From positions 1 through 64,000 of the forward strand of contig NZ_AYTB01000016.1 of assembly GCF_000505545.1 (NCBI RefSeq): 64,000 nt of DNA, read 5' to 3'. Each line of letters opens with the position of its first letter. Position 1 is the first letter of the stretch. Source of the stretch: Kurthia huakuii LAM0618. GTDB lineage: Bacteria > Bacillota > Bacilli > Bacillales_A > Planococcaceae. This document shows positions 18,429-27,795 of this stretch, one piece after another. The notes under the pieces were generated by a model. It was not told the DNA's origin, did no database searches, and saw only the letters and a list, made by a program, of their open reading frames with translations. The position numbers and the translations under genes are program-made.

Positions 18429-18581
18429 AATAGTCAGTTCCTCCAAATTATAATTGGTCTACGAACGAATGTCCTGGAATCGAATAGGACGATTTCTATC
18501 GGATAAAGTTTCCACATCTTCATGCAAGAAAAATATCATTACCTATAATAGCACTGTCTTGCACATTTTCATAAAAAAATC

Positions 18582-18618
18582 GAAAAAAAGATTCCTATTC
18601 GTCATGCGAAAGGAATCC
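18582..18618 (-). terminator. terminator upstream of ddl
   Basis: Minus-strand GATTCCT...AGGAATC stem followed by seven T residues, about 25 nt after the 18644 gene stop. Confidence 0.8.
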
Positions 18619-18643
18619 TATACATCACCGTATTTATCGCGGA

Positions 18644-19405
18644 CTACTTATGTACCTCTAGTACCCCATCTGGCTTTTGCTTTAACAACGAATTTAAATC
18701 GTCCCAAATCTCATCGACGAAATTGATATCGGCCACATTACGAACTTCGAGCACATAGGCCACTTTCGGCTTTTCAATGCGGTACATCGAAAACAGTGCC
18801 CCGTCCTTCATATGCTCACGAAAGGCATCGCAAACATCGATTGTAAAATGCGGCATCACCGTTGCAACGCGACGACGCCAAAAACTCGTCTGACGCTCTT
18901 TCAACTGAATGACGTTATTAAACACATTGACGACAAGACGATCATTGTCCTCTAAATGACGAAAATAAACTTTTGTATACTTATCTTCTTTATTTTCTAA
19001 GTAGACATATTTATTTTGTAGCTGGTGATAGAAAGGTGACCGCAGTGGCTCCTTTTTATGACCAATATAAAGGAGCTCCGCCTGCTCTTGCGGCGTTAGC
19101 AAATTCAACTTTTTCTCATCTGAAAAATCAATCCAGCATAAATCTTGTTTTGAATCTGAAATTTTCTTTGCAAAGTAAGGCATGCTCTTATCATCAACAA
19201 ACCCTAAGCGCGTGTGCATGTTAAACGAGCCGTCTTCGAACTCATTTTTCAACAGTAAAATGTTTTGAAGCGAACCGACTGAGGAAGCAAATTCGTGAAA
19301 TTTTAAACCGCTTAATACCACAAATTGATTCAACTCATTAACATGTACATATAAATGATGCAAAAAATCATCCGCAGCTCGCATTTTCTTTGCCAAGTCG
19401 ATCAC
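18644..19405 (-). CDS. conserved protein of unknown function
   Basis: 253-residue soluble protein without signal peptide or membrane segment that I do not recognise. It is charged, with aromatic-rich beta-like stretches (NKYVYLENKEDKYTKVYFRH) in the second half and a C-terminal region VAYVLEVRNVADINF. Start GTG at 19405 has AGAGGA 5 nt upstream. It is monocistronic, between ddl and the divergent rodA, with its own terminator. The position among cell-wall genes is suggestive only. Confidence 0.7.
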   Translation of the reverse strand: MIDLAKKMRAADDFLHHLYVHVNELNQFVVLSGLKFHEFASSVGSLQNILLLKNEFEDGSFNMHTRLGFVDDKSMPYFAKKISDSKQDLCWIDFSDEKKLNLLTPQEQAELLYIGHKKEPLRSPFYHQLQNKYVYLENKEDKYTKVYFRHLEDNDRLVVNVFNNVIQLKERQTSFWRRRVATVMPHFTIDVCDAFREHMKDGALFSMYRIEKPKVAYVLEVRNVADINFVDEIWDDLNSLLKQKPDGVLEVHK

Positions 19406-19547
19406 CCCATTCCTCTCCCTATTATAGATTGAATTGCATGAATTTGAAACATTTGTGATTCGATTTCGTCACAACTTTATGCACAAGCGTGTTACAATAA
19501 AATACGCTATAATAAGTAAGTTAAATAATTAATATTAGGTGGCAAAT

Positions 19548-20726
19548 ATGAATAACAATCGAAAAAATTTCTTCGATCGTTTGGATTGGACACTAATCCT
19601 CATTATGGGCCTTTTTTGTATTGTTAGTATCGCTGCAATTTCATCAGCGCAAATGTCCGGACAATATGCAACAAACTTCGTACCAAAGCAATTATTCTGG
19701 TACTTTGTCGCTGCTTGCATCATCTCTGTCATGATGTATTTCGAGCCGGAGCAATACAAAAAAATGGCTTGGTATTTGTTCGGTTTCGGTGTTTTTTTAC
19801 TAGCTGTTCTTGTAGCCTTACCTGACTCAATGGCACTTGTTGAACCACGTAATGGTGCAAAAAGTTGGTTCCATTTACCTTTTGCCGATATTCAACCGTC
19901 CGAGTTTATGAAAACCTTTTACATTCTCGCACTCGCACGCATTGTGACAAAACACCATGAAGTAAATCCAGTCAAAACGATTAAAACCGACTTTATTTTA
20001 TTAGGAAAAATCTTTTTAACATTAGCAATTCCACTCGCGTTTATTATGCAACAACCCGACCTTGGGACAAGCTTAGTATTCTTAGCAATCACAGCCGCGA
20101 TGATTGTCGTTGCAGGTGTTGCTTGGCGCATCATCTTACCAATCGCTACAGTGGCGATTGCTGCTGGTGGTACGCTGTTATGGATGGCACTGTACAAACA
20201 AGAATTTTTAAATGATGTTCTTGGCGTGAAAACATACCAATTCGCACGTATTTATTCTTGGCTCGATCCATACTCTTATTCATCAAGTGATGGTTATCAC
20301 TTAGTAAAATCGCTTAATGCTATTGGCTCTGGCGAAATTTTCGGTAAAGGCTACAAACAACATGAAGTGTATGTGCCGGAAAACCACACCGACTTTATTT
20401 TTAGCATTATCGGGGAAGAATGGGGCTTCGTCGGCGCTAGTGCCGTGATCGTACTGTTCTTCTTCCTAATCTATCACCTAACGAAATTAACGCTCCAAAT
20501 GAAAGATCCATTCTGTACATATGTGTGCGCAGGGATCATCGCGATGATTACGTTCCACGTGTTAGAAAATATCGGTATGACAACGCAAGTTTTACCAATC
20601 ACAGGTATCCCATTACCATTCATTAGTTATGGCGGTAGTTCGATGATGGGGAATGCGTTCGCACTCGGCCTTGTATTCAGTATGAAATTCCATCATCACA
20701 CGTACATGTTTGGTCGAGATGATTAA
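19548..20726 (+). CDS. rodA: SEDS peptidoglycan polymerase RodA
   Basis: 392-residue membrane protein with about ten transmembrane segments. It polymerises glycan strands during cell elongation together with a class B PBP. SEDS signatures are NGAKSWFHLPFADIQPSEF (about 107-125, with the catalytic Asp region), QQPDLGTSLVF, the FIFSIIGEEWGFVG loop and GIPLPFISYGGSSM near the end. ATG at 19548 has AGGTGG 5 nt upstream. Length matches B. subtilis RodA more closely than FtsW. Confidence 0.92.
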   Translation: MNNNRKNFFDRLDWTLILIMGLFCIVSIAAISSAQMSGQYATNFVPKQLFWYFVAACIISVMMYFEPEQYKKMAWYLFGFGVFLLAVLVALPDSMALVEPRNGAKSWFHLPFADIQPSEFMKTFYILALARIVTKHHEVNPVKTIKTDFILLGKIFLTLAIPLAFIMQQPDLGTSLVFLAITAAMIVVAGVAWRIILPIATVAIAAGGTLLWMALYKQEFLNDVLGVKTYQFARIYSWLDPYSYSSSDGYHLVKSLNAIGSGEIFGKGYKQHEVYVPENHTDFIFSIIGEEWGFVGASAVIVLFFFLIYHLTKLTLQMKDPFCTYVCAGIIAMITFHVLENIGMTTQVLPITGIPLPFISYGGSSMMGNAFALGLVFSMKFHHHTYMFGRDD

Positions 20727-20730
20727 TAAA

Positions 20731-20771
20731 GACGTTTCACTTTTGAGCTCAAAAGTGAAACGCCTTTTTTT
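20731..20771 (+). terminator. terminator after rodA
   Basis: Perfect 14-bp stem GTTTCACTTTTGAG/CTCAAAAGTGAAAC with no unpaired loop bases annotated, followed by a run of seven T. Confidence 0.88.
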
Positions 20772-20794
20772 ATGGCGTGGCTCATCAGAAATCA

Positions 20795-21364
20795 GCTATG
20801 AGCTCAAAAAGCGTGTTTTCGATACAACATAATTAAAAATAAGTGTCAAACAAGGACCATTCATGCACGAAAAAATCACCTTTTAGTAAGCATCGTGCAC
20901 AAAGCTGTCAACAAAAATTTTTATTTACGATAATATCACAAATCATTACTACTTTTGAAAAATGATTTAGGCGCGTTTTTGCCCAAAATGAGCCGAAAAG
21001 GGTTGATTTTACGTTTCTGACGGGCATTTTCAACACGAAAATTGTCGCAACAAACGGCATGCTGTCATTTATTTAAAAAAACGAAAAATGCGACATTCCG
21101 CGGTGAAGCGGTGCATGGCTATAACACAAAAAAGCCTAAAAACATCTAAAAACATGCAAAACCCATGCTCTAACGGGCCTTTTTTGTCCCATTTTTGGTA
21201 GGTGATGTTATGAAGTTATTGTAATTATCGCCATTCTTATAGTACTTATTTGAGAAAAAGCCAAGTTGAAGCAAATGATTAGCTTTTCTCTAGGGTGATT
21301 CACTTAGTACTGGCGCATATTAATATTTATGTTGTATTCAAAACACGCTTCTTGACGTGATAGC
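20795..21364. repeat. 570-bp non-coding segment bounded by imperfect inverted repeats
   Basis: The left end (20795-20832, core AAGCGTGTTTT and ATACAACATAA) recurs inverted at the right end (21328-21364) with about 30 of 38 positions alike. The interior has no reading frame of note. It has smaller dyads, for example TGCACGA...TCGTGCA near 20865-20900 and GAGAAA...TTTCTC near 21251-21290. The layout recalls a miniature inverted-repeat element or the remnant of one. No target duplication is obvious. Confidence 0.5.
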
Positions 21365-21371
21365 CAAGACG

Positions 21372-21405
21372 AAAAAGAGACTCGGAAAATCCGAGTCTCT
21401 TTTTT
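21372..21405. terminator. bidirectional terminator after the efflux gene
   Basis: AAAAAGAGACTCGG and CCGAGTCTCTTTTTT enclose a 5-nt AT loop. It overlaps the stop of the minus-strand MFS gene. Confidence 0.88.
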
Positions 21406-22573
21406 ATGATGCTTTTTTCTGCCGCAATGATTTCGTGCTGCGTGTAAATAACACGAGTACGCTAATGCCAAGTAACGCGAGCGTCGCTGACACGTAGTAA
21501 GTGTTGCCGCCTTGCCACGTCAATAGCCATGTGAAAAATAATGGGCCAAGAATGCGTCCTAAATTATCCATCGAATAACTAAGCCCCGCTGCCGTACCGT
21601 ACATACCGCCTGATTCTTTTGATGCGAGCGATGTGTTCAATGTGCGCGCTAACGCATTCCCCGCTGTAAAGACGCATAGTGCAAGACCTGCGTAAAATAA
21701 ATTCATTGTAAATGGTAGCATCGCTAAACCGATCGCTGTCACAACTTGTGCACCAGCCAACCATTTTGGCTCGTGACCATCTTTTACTTTGCGCACGACC
21801 AAGCCTTGAATTAAAAAATCAACGAAGCCGCTGAATAAAAATAACGAACCAAGCTGTGCCGATGTAATATGGATTTGATCAATTTGGAACAGCTGTAACG
21901 TAGACTCAACACCTGACAATAAAAATGTCACGATAAATGAGAAAATAAATAAGTAGCGCACACGATAACTAAAGAGCTTTGATGTACCTTTTGGAATAAT
22001 TTCTTGTGCGGAACCTTTTTTATGCGCTTCTGGCTCTTTTAACACAGCCGCCGCATAAAATAGTAATAAAAAGATTAGCATTGCGGATACTGTAAATGGT
22101 AGCGTTAAACTCACCTGTCCAAGCAAGCCACCAATCGCCGGGCCAAAAATAAAGCCTAGGCCAATCGACATTCCCATAAAGCCCATATACATATTGCGAT
22201 TATCATCGTTTGAAATATCACCGATGAAGCCTGTTACCGCGGTGTATAAAGCGCCCGAGAAAAGACCGCCAATCACGCGTGACGCATAAAGCATTGGGAG
22301 CGAGTCAATAAAGAGCGAAATCAGTAAAAAGCTCAAGCTAAACCCGACAAGGCCGATTAAAATTAATTTCTTACGGCCAATCCGGTCTGATAAACGTCCC
22401 CATAGCGGGGCTGTGAAAAAACTTGCTAGCGCATATACTGTTAGTAAGCCTCCAACATGCATATCATGGAATCCTTGCTTAACGATGACTTCTGGCAAGA
22501 TTGGAATAATTAAACCAAAACCAAAATAGACGAAAAATTGTACAGATACGAGTAGCATTACTGCCTTTTTCAT
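21404..22573 (-). CDS. MFS multidrug efflux transporter (NorA/Bmr/TetA-like)
   Basis: 389-residue protein with twelve predicted membrane segments, the size typical of Bmr/NorA drug:proton antiporters. The loop 2-3 motif GRLSDRIGRKKLILIG (about 65-80) and the antiporter motif GLGFIFGPAIGGLLG (about 138-152) are visible. ATG at 22573 follows GAGGAGG by 7 nt. Monocistronic; the substrate cannot be told from sequence. Confidence 0.85.
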   Translation of the reverse strand: MKKAVMLLVSVQFFVYFGFGLIIPILPEVIVKQGFHDMHVGGLLTVYALASFFTAPLWGRLSDRIGRKKLILIGLVGFSLSFLLISLFIDSLPMLYASRVIGGLFSGALYTAVTGFIGDISNDDNRNMYMGFMGMSIGLGFIFGPAIGGLLGQVSLTLPFTVSAMLIFLLLFYAAAVLKEPEAHKKGSAQEIIPKGTSKLFSYRVRYLFIFSFIVTFLLSGVESTLQLFQIDQIHITSAQLGSLFLFSGFVDFLIQGLVVRKVKDGHEPKWLAGAQVVTAIGLAMLPFTMNLFYAGLALCVFTAGNALARTLNTSLASKESGGMYGTAAGLSYSMDNLGRILGPLFFTWLLTWQGGNTYYVSATLALLGISVLVLFTRSTKSLRQKKAS

Positions 22574-22941
22574 TCTGTTTCCTCCTCTCATTATCCCCTC
22601 AAAATTAGCATTGCTTACAAAATAGTGTACTGCTAGTGAATAGGAAATAGCAACGGCATACTATTCTCAATTATTTTTTTAAAAAATAGGTGTTTTAGCT
22701 TTTTTTTCGGGAATAAATAATACAGTAAATTAATTATAAGCGTTGATTTATAAAGGGTTTCGATAAAATCAACGTTTATTTATGCTATTTAAGAAAATTT
22801 ACGAATGTAACAATTTTGAAAAACTCTCATTGAGAAAATCATGTTATTATAAGTATATTAACAACTTTGTCAAATAAAACGCTGAAACTTCTCCGAAAGC
22901 TTTTGCGTCTTATTATAAAACAAACGAAATTGAGGTGGCTC
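22574..22941. other. AT-rich intergenic region with one strong dyad
   Basis: No gene seen. A 9-bp hairpin CGTTGATTT/AAATCAACG (22741-22774) lies midway; the sequence after it is AT-rich but not a proper T tract. An extended -10 like TGTTATTAT near 22850 could drive the small gene downstream. Confidence 0.35.
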
Positions 22942-23082
22942 ATGATGACAAAAGAAGTTGACATTACAAAAATTATTTCAAATTTGTCTAAGTTAGGCGT
23001 TAAAGCATCGAAAACAAAATCGCGCTTAGAATTACTTAAAACACTTGCCCCACCGAAATCAACTCCGCAAACTCAAAACTAG
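22942..23082 (+). CDS. small basic protein of unknown function
   Basis: 46-residue (or 45 if the second ATG at 22945 is used) lysine-rich protein. A helical first half (TKEVDITKIISNLSKLGV) is followed by a Pro/Thr tail. GAGGTGG lies 3-6 nt upstream of the paired ATGs. It is set in its own intergenic space and followed by a short GC hairpin with a T run near 23102-23124. I do not recognise a family. Confidence 0.55.
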   Translation: MMTKEVDITKIISNLSKLGVKASKTKSRLELLKTLAPPKSTPQTQN

Positions 23083-23172
23083 ATAACAAACTTGAATTTG
23101 CTTCGACGATGTCGGGGTTTTTTTCTGTATACATAATGCGTCAACGTCCAATCGATGGGCGTTTTTTAATAC

Positions 23173-23208
23173 AAAAAAGAGGCTAGGACGAATGGTCCTA
23201 GCCTCTTT
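23173..23208. terminator. bidirectional terminator after tcyP
   Basis: AAAAAAGAGGCTAGGAC and GTCCTAGCCTCTTT around a 5-nt loop. The GAGGCT core is the same stem motif used by many terminators in this genome. Confidence 0.88.
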
Positions 23209-23215
23209 GTATCGT

Positions 23216-24607
23216 TTAAATTTCAGCTAAATCTTGCGCTTCTTTTGAATTGTATGTGTCTGTGTCTAACTCGCCTGTTGCGCGCGCTGTTGTGACGCCA
23301 GCTACCATCGAGTCACTAACATTTAATGCTGTACGCCCCATATCAATCAATGGCTCAACAGAGATTAAAATACCTGCTAATGCAACCGGTAAATCCATCG
23401 CAGATAATACGATGATCGCAGCGAATGTCGCACCGCCACCAACGCCGGCAACACCAAATGAACTAATCGCAACAACGGCGATTAACATGAAAATAAACTG
23501 CCATTCAAACGGGTTAATGCCTACGCTCGGTGCAATCATAACCGCAAGCATCGCTGGGTACACACCGGCACAACCATTTTGACCGATTGATACGCCAAAT
23601 GAACCGGCGAAGTTTGCAATCCCTTCTGGCACGCCTAGACGCTTACGTTGCGTTTCGATATTCATCGGTAATGTACCCGCACTTGAACGAGAAGAGAACG
23701 CGAATAATAGCGTTGGTGCTACTTTTTTCACGTACGTGATTGGGCTCATACCTGTTAACGAAATGATAAGCAAATGAATCATAAACATCGTAATTAACGC
23801 GACATAGGAAGCAATGACGAATTTCCCCATATTGTAAATCGCATTGAAATCCGATGTTGCGACGGTGTTTGTCATAATCGCTAAAATACCAAATGGCGTT
23901 AAGCGTAATACGATTGTGACGATGCGCATCACTAACGCATAAATCGTATCGACTGCTTTTTTAATATATGTCGCATGTTCTTCGTCTTTGCGCACAAGCC
24001 CTAAATAAGCAAAACCGACGAAAACAGCGAAAATAACGACCGCGATTGTTGATGATGGACGAGCGCCTGTTAAATCTAAGAATGGATTCGCTGGAATAAA
24101 TTCAAGGATTTGCTGCGGCAATGATTTGTCGCCCATTTCTTCTGATTTAGCAGTGATTTCTTGACCGCGCGCTTGTTCGGCATCGCCGCCAACTAATGAT
24201 GTACCATCTAAGTTAAAGGCTAATGCAGAGGCAATCCCAACAGAAGCGGCAACGGCTGTTGTACCGACTAATACCGCTAAAATAATCGCCGCATATTTCC
24301 CAAAGCTTTTCCCCGCTACTACTTTTGTGAAAGCGGCAACGATTGAAATAAAGACTAGTGGCATCGCAACCATTTGTAATAATTTCACGTAACCTGAACC
24401 GATAATGCCGAACCAGTCTGTTGTTGTTGCTGTAATCGTTGAATCTACGCCGTAAATAAAATGAAGTGCTAGGCCGAATAAAATACCTAAACCTAAACCG
24501 GCGAAAACACGTTTAGAAAATGAGACGTGTTTTTTGTTCATGTTGAATAACAACATTAATAAAATAAACATCACGACCATATTCACAATAATCCATAGTG
24601 TATCCAT
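23216..24607 (-). CDS. tcyP: sodium:dicarboxylate symporter family transporter, probable L-cystine importer TcyP
   Basis: 463-residue DAACS-family membrane protein, the same length as B. subtilis TcyP. Family motifs are the serine-rich AFSSRSSAGTLPMN (re-entrant loop 1), GQNGCAGVYPAML and GVAGVGGGATFAAIIVL (second loop). ISVEPLIDMGRTALNVSDSM takes the place of the glutamate-carrier substrate motif. The overall pattern favours the cystine/TcyP branch over GltP. GGAGG precedes the ATG and a good promoter lies upstream. Confidence 0.82.
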   Translation of the reverse strand: MDTLWIIVNMVVMFILLMLLFNMNKKHVSFSKRVFAGLGLGILFGLALHFIYGVDSTITATTTDWFGIIGSGYVKLLQMVAMPLVFISIVAAFTKVVAGKSFGKYAAIILAVLVGTTAVAASVGIASALAFNLDGTSLVGGDAEQARGQEITAKSEEMGDKSLPQQILEFIPANPFLDLTGARPSSTIAVVIFAVFVGFAYLGLVRKDEEHATYIKKAVDTIYALVMRIVTIVLRLTPFGILAIMTNTVATSDFNAIYNMGKFVIASYVALITMFMIHLLIISLTGMSPITYVKKVAPTLLFAFSSRSSAGTLPMNIETQRKRLGVPEGIANFAGSFGVSIGQNGCAGVYPAMLAVMIAPSVGINPFEWQFIFMLIAVVAISSFGVAGVGGGATFAAIIVLSAMDLPVALAGILISVEPLIDMGRTALNVSDSMVAGVTTARATGELDTDTYNSKEAQDLAEI

Positions 24608-24658
24608 GTTTATTCCTCCATATGACTTAATTAATTTTGAATAATAATGACAATGCTT

Positions 24659-24687
24659 ATATTAATGCCACAAAACCTATAAGTCAA
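24659..24687 (-). promoter_or_regulatory. sigma-A promoter of tcyP
   Basis: Minus strand TTGACT (24687-24682), 17-nt spacer, TAATAT (24664-24659), 52 nt upstream of the ATG. Confidence 0.65.
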
Positions 24688-24785
24688 GTAGGTTTTATCA
24701 AAAAATGTTTTTCATTTTAGCGTGTGCTATTTCATGAATACGATATACTAGAACATGAGATATTTTTCATAAGGAGGGGCTCCCG

Positions 24786-26264
24786 TTGCTAAGTCAGTTA
24801 ACGGATTTCACATATATTAATATTACGTCCGCCATTCTTTCGGTGACGTTGTTTATTAATTTTATTTTTGCGGCAACAATTATTTTTCTAGAGCGACGGG
24901 AACCAACGTCGACATGGGCTTGGATTCTTGTGCTCTTTTTCTTCCCTGTTGGCGGCTTTATCATCTACTTATTATTCGGTAGACGTTTGCGCCAAAAACA
25001 TTTATTCCGCTGGGAAGGGAGGAAAAAAATCGGCATTGATTCGCTTGTCGACTATCAAATCGAAGCCATTAAACATAATACGTTCGAATATCGCCTAAGT
25101 GATTCCGCACATTACCGTGATTTAATTTATATGCACCTTGTCAACAATCATGCGGTGCTCACACAAGACAATAAAATCGATATTTTCGATGATGGACACG
25201 AAAAGTTTGAGATGCTTATTCAAGACATTTTAGCTGCGAAAACGAATATTCATATTCAATATTATATTTTCCGCCTCGACCATCTCGGGCAGCGTATTTT
25301 AAATGCACTAATTAAACAAGCAAAGCGCGGTGTGAAAGTGCGTCTGCTTTATGATGAAATGGGGTCGCGCGGCATACATAAACGCCACTTCAAAGAACTA
25401 TTAAATGCTGGTGGTGAAGTGGAAAGCTTTTTCCCGTCGATTTTACCGCTCATTAATCCGCGTATGAATTACCGCAATCACCGTAAGCTTGTCATCGTGG
25501 ACGGGCGCATCGGTTATATTGGTGGCTTTAACATTGGCGATGAATATTTAGGGCTCGATAAAAAGTTTGGCTACTGGCGCGACACGCATTTACGCATTGA
25601 AGGTAGTTCCGTGCATCCAATGCAAACGCGTTTTTTACTCGATTGGAATCAAGCATCGGACCGCAAAGACCTTGAATATGAAGACCATTTTTTCCCGACA
25701 ATTTCACGTAAAGGTGAAGTCGGCTTACAAATTGTGTCGAGTGGCCCTGATTCCGACTGGGAACAAATTAAAAGTGGTTATTTAAAGCTGATTAATATGG
25801 CGAAGAAATATATTTATATCCAATCGCCGTATTTTATTCCCGACGATAGCTTTATGGACGCGGTGCGCATCGCCTGTCTATCGGGTATTGATGTGCGCAT
25901 TATGATTCCAAATAAGCCCGACCATATGTTTGTGTATTGGGCGACGTATTCCCATGTAGGCGAACTCATTCAAGCCGGCGCTAAAATTTACATTTACGAT
26001 AATGGCTTCTTGCATACGAAGATGATTGTCATCGATGACGAGGCATCGACAGTTGGAACGGCGAATATCGACTCGCGTAGCTTTAAGCTGAACTTTGAGG
26101 TCAATGCTTTTATTTACGACCGCAACATTTCACATCAGCTCGCTGAATTATTTGAACGCGATATGTTGTACTCACATGAATTAACACCACAAATTTATGA
26201 AGAACGCTCGCGAGTTATTAAAATGAAAGAGTCGATTTCGCGGCTATTATCACCGATTTTATAA
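24786..26264 (+). CDS. cls: cardiolipin synthase
   Basis: 492-residue phospholipase D-family enzyme that condenses phosphatidylglycerol to cardiolipin at the membrane. Two N-terminal membrane segments (about 10-65) are followed by two HKD catalytic motifs: NHRKLVIVDGRIGYIGG (about 227-243) and LHTKMIVIDDEASTVGTAN (about 410-428). Start TTG at 24786 has AGGAGGGG about 8 nt upstream. Ends at a strong terminator. Confidence 0.94.
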   Translation: MLSQLTDFTYINITSAILSVTLFINFIFAATIIFLERREPTSTWAWILVLFFFPVGGFIIYLLFGRRLRQKHLFRWEGRKKIGIDSLVDYQIEAIKHNTFEYRLSDSAHYRDLIYMHLVNNHAVLTQDNKIDIFDDGHEKFEMLIQDILAAKTNIHIQYYIFRLDHLGQRILNALIKQAKRGVKVRLLYDEMGSRGIHKRHFKELLNAGGEVESFFPSILPLINPRMNYRNHRKLVIVDGRIGYIGGFNIGDEYLGLDKKFGYWRDTHLRIEGSSVHPMQTRFLLDWNQASDRKDLEYEDHFFPTISRKGEVGLQIVSSGPDSDWEQIKSGYLKLINMAKKYIYIQSPYFIPDDSFMDAVRIACLSGIDVRIMIPNKPDHMFVYWATYSHVGELIQAGAKIYIYDNGFLHTKMIVIDDEASTVGTANIDSRSFKLNFEVNAFIYDRNISHQLAELFERDMLYSHELTPQIYEERSRVIKMKESISRLLSPIL

Positions 26265-26266
26265 GC

Positions 26267-26305
26267 AAAAAAGAGGCCGAAACAACATTGTTCCGGCCTC
26301 TTTTT
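26267..26305. terminator. bidirectional terminator between cls and the carboxypeptidase
   Basis: GAGGCCG-AACAA and a matching GTT-CGGCCTC form a long stem with one mismatch, flanked by A6 and T5. Confidence 0.85.
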
Positions 26306-26942
26306 AATGAAGTTGCAAATAGTGTTCAAGCGTTTGTTTTTCGCGGTAAATATTCGTTGCAGCTGTTTTGCCAACGTAGCGGAAATGCCACGGCTCATAC
26401 ATATACCCAGTCACCGCTTGTTGTCCTTTTGGATAGCGCATAATAAAACCGTAGCGATGCGCTGTTTTTGCGGCCCATTTCCCGGCGGCGCGCGTCCCAA
26501 AGCGCGTTGTTGCATACTCAGACGGGCGCTTCACTTCACCAATATCAAACGCTAATCCTGTTTGGTGCTCCGAATAACCCGCTCGCGCACTATAACGATC
26601 CGCTGCGTTACGACCATCTTTTTTCACATAATGATTGTACAGCGTTTGCTGGCGCGCATACGAACGATACGTGCTAAACGCCTCAAAACGATAGCCCGCT
26701 TTTTGCGCCGCCTTATTCCAACGCGTAAAAGCGGCGCGTGCTTGTTTACTTTCACCTGGCGCATAGTTCGCCGGTAGCGGATACGTTTTATTCACAACGA
26801 TGAAGCCATCTACCATCGTCGGTTGTTGCGGCAATTTTTGTCCAACAATATAGCCGCCTGTATCACGCTTTGCAGAAGCCGTATCACTGTTATACAGACC
26901 AATTACAACGAGTGTACACGCTGCTAGTAGCCATTTTTTCAT
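26304..26942 (-). CDS. secreted D-alanyl-D-alanine carboxypeptidase (M15B, VanY-like)
   Basis: 212-residue exported peptidase. A signal peptide (MKKWLLAACTLVVIGLY..ASA) is followed by the M15B zinc domain. Metal ligands sit in SEHQTGLAFDIG (His, Asp) and EPWHFRYVG (His). Such enzymes trim D-Ala from peptidoglycan stems. ATG at 26942 has GGGAGGAGGTG upstream. A paralogue lies directly upstream with a terminator between, so they are separately transcribed duplicates. Confidence 0.9.
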   Translation of the reverse strand: MKKWLLAACTLVVIGLYNSDTASAKRDTGGYIVGQKLPQQPTMVDGFIVVNKTYPLPANYAPGESKQARAAFTRWNKAAQKAGYRFEAFSTYRSYARQQTLYNHYVKKDGRNAADRYSARAGYSEHQTGLAFDIGEVKRPSEYATTRFGTRAAGKWAAKTAHRYGFIMRYPKGQQAVTGYMYEPWHFRYVGKTAATNIYREKQTLEHYLQLH

Positions 26943-26977
26943 GACGCTCACCTCCTCCCTTTCTATACCCACCTCGT

Positions 26978-27008
26978 AAAAAAGCTGCCGATAATCGACA
27001 GCTTTTTT
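26978..27008. terminator. bidirectional terminator between the two carboxypeptidases
   Basis: AAAAAAGCTG-CGAT and ATCG-CAGCTTTTTT form a compact hairpin with one internal mismatch. Confidence 0.82.
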
Positions 27009-27010
27009 CG

Positions 27011-27769
27011 TTAACCTTCGACACCTAAATATTCTTCAAGTGTCGAATCATTGTTGTAAATTTCAGTAGCAATGTCGTTGCCAACATAGCGGAAATGCCA
27101 TGATTCATACATATAGCCTGTTACTTCTTCTTTGCCATCTGGGTAGCGCATAATGAAACCATAATCATGTGCATTTTCAGCAAGCCATTTGCCAGCCGCT
27201 GTTTCACCGAAGCGGTTTGACGCATAATCATTCGGATTGCTCGTTTCACCAATATCAAACGCTAATCCTGTTTGATGCTCTGAAAAACCGGGTCTTGCAC
27301 TATAACGATCCGCCGCTTCCTGGCCATCTTTTGCGACATAGTTATTATATAACTCCGTTTGACGGTCATACGAACGGTAGGTGCTAAACGCATTAAATGT
27401 ATAGCCCGCTTGCTGAGCTGCGGCATTTAATTTAGCAAATGCCGCACGCGCGTCCGCACTTTCGCCCGGCGCATAATCGCCCGGCATCGGATAACGTTTG
27501 TTGGCAATGACAATACCATCAACCTTTTTCACTGCCGTTGCAGGTGCTTGGTCAATAATATAGCCCCCAGCATCGCGCTCTACTTCCGGTTCAGCGGGTT
27601 GTTGTTCTGGCGTTTCCTCAGTGCCGTTATCGGTCGGCGTTTCTTCTGACGTTTGCTCTGTCGCTGCTTTTTTATCAGCAGTCGGTTCCTCGTCATTACT
27701 ACATGCAGCAAGAACCATCGCACTCGCTGCTAATGCAATTACTGGAAATTGAATAAACGATTTTTTCAT
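27011..27769 (-). CDS. lipoprotein D-alanyl-D-alanine carboxypeptidase (M15B, VanY-like)
   Basis: 252-residue lipoprotein. Lipobox VLAAC puts the lipidated Cys at about residue 22. An acidic Glu/Thr/Pro linker (about 25-65) follows, then an M15B domain with SEHQTGLAFDIG and ESWHFRYVG. It is clearly paralogous to the secreted enzyme downstream over the whole catalytic domain, but membrane-anchored. GGGGGAGAG precedes the ATG. Confidence 0.9.
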   Translation of the reverse strand: MKKSFIQFPVIALAASAMVLAACSNDEEPTADKKAATEQTSEETPTDNGTEETPEQQPAEPEVERDAGGYIIDQAPATAVKKVDGIVIANKRYPMPGDYAPGESADARAAFAKLNAAAQQAGYTFNAFSTYRSYDRQTELYNNYVAKDGQEAADRYSARPGFSEHQTGLAFDIGETSNPNDYASNRFGETAAGKWLAENAHDYGFIMRYPDGKEEVTGYMYESWHFRYVGNDIATEIYNNDSTLEEYLGVEG

Positions 27770-27795
27770 AACTCTCTCCCCCGAATTTTGCTATA

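Noticed and set aside
26945-26970. Sigma-B promoter before the secreted carboxypeptidase.
   Set aside because: GGGTAT is present on the minus strand, but no GTTT-like -35 occurs 12-15 nt upstream; that space is terminator sequence.
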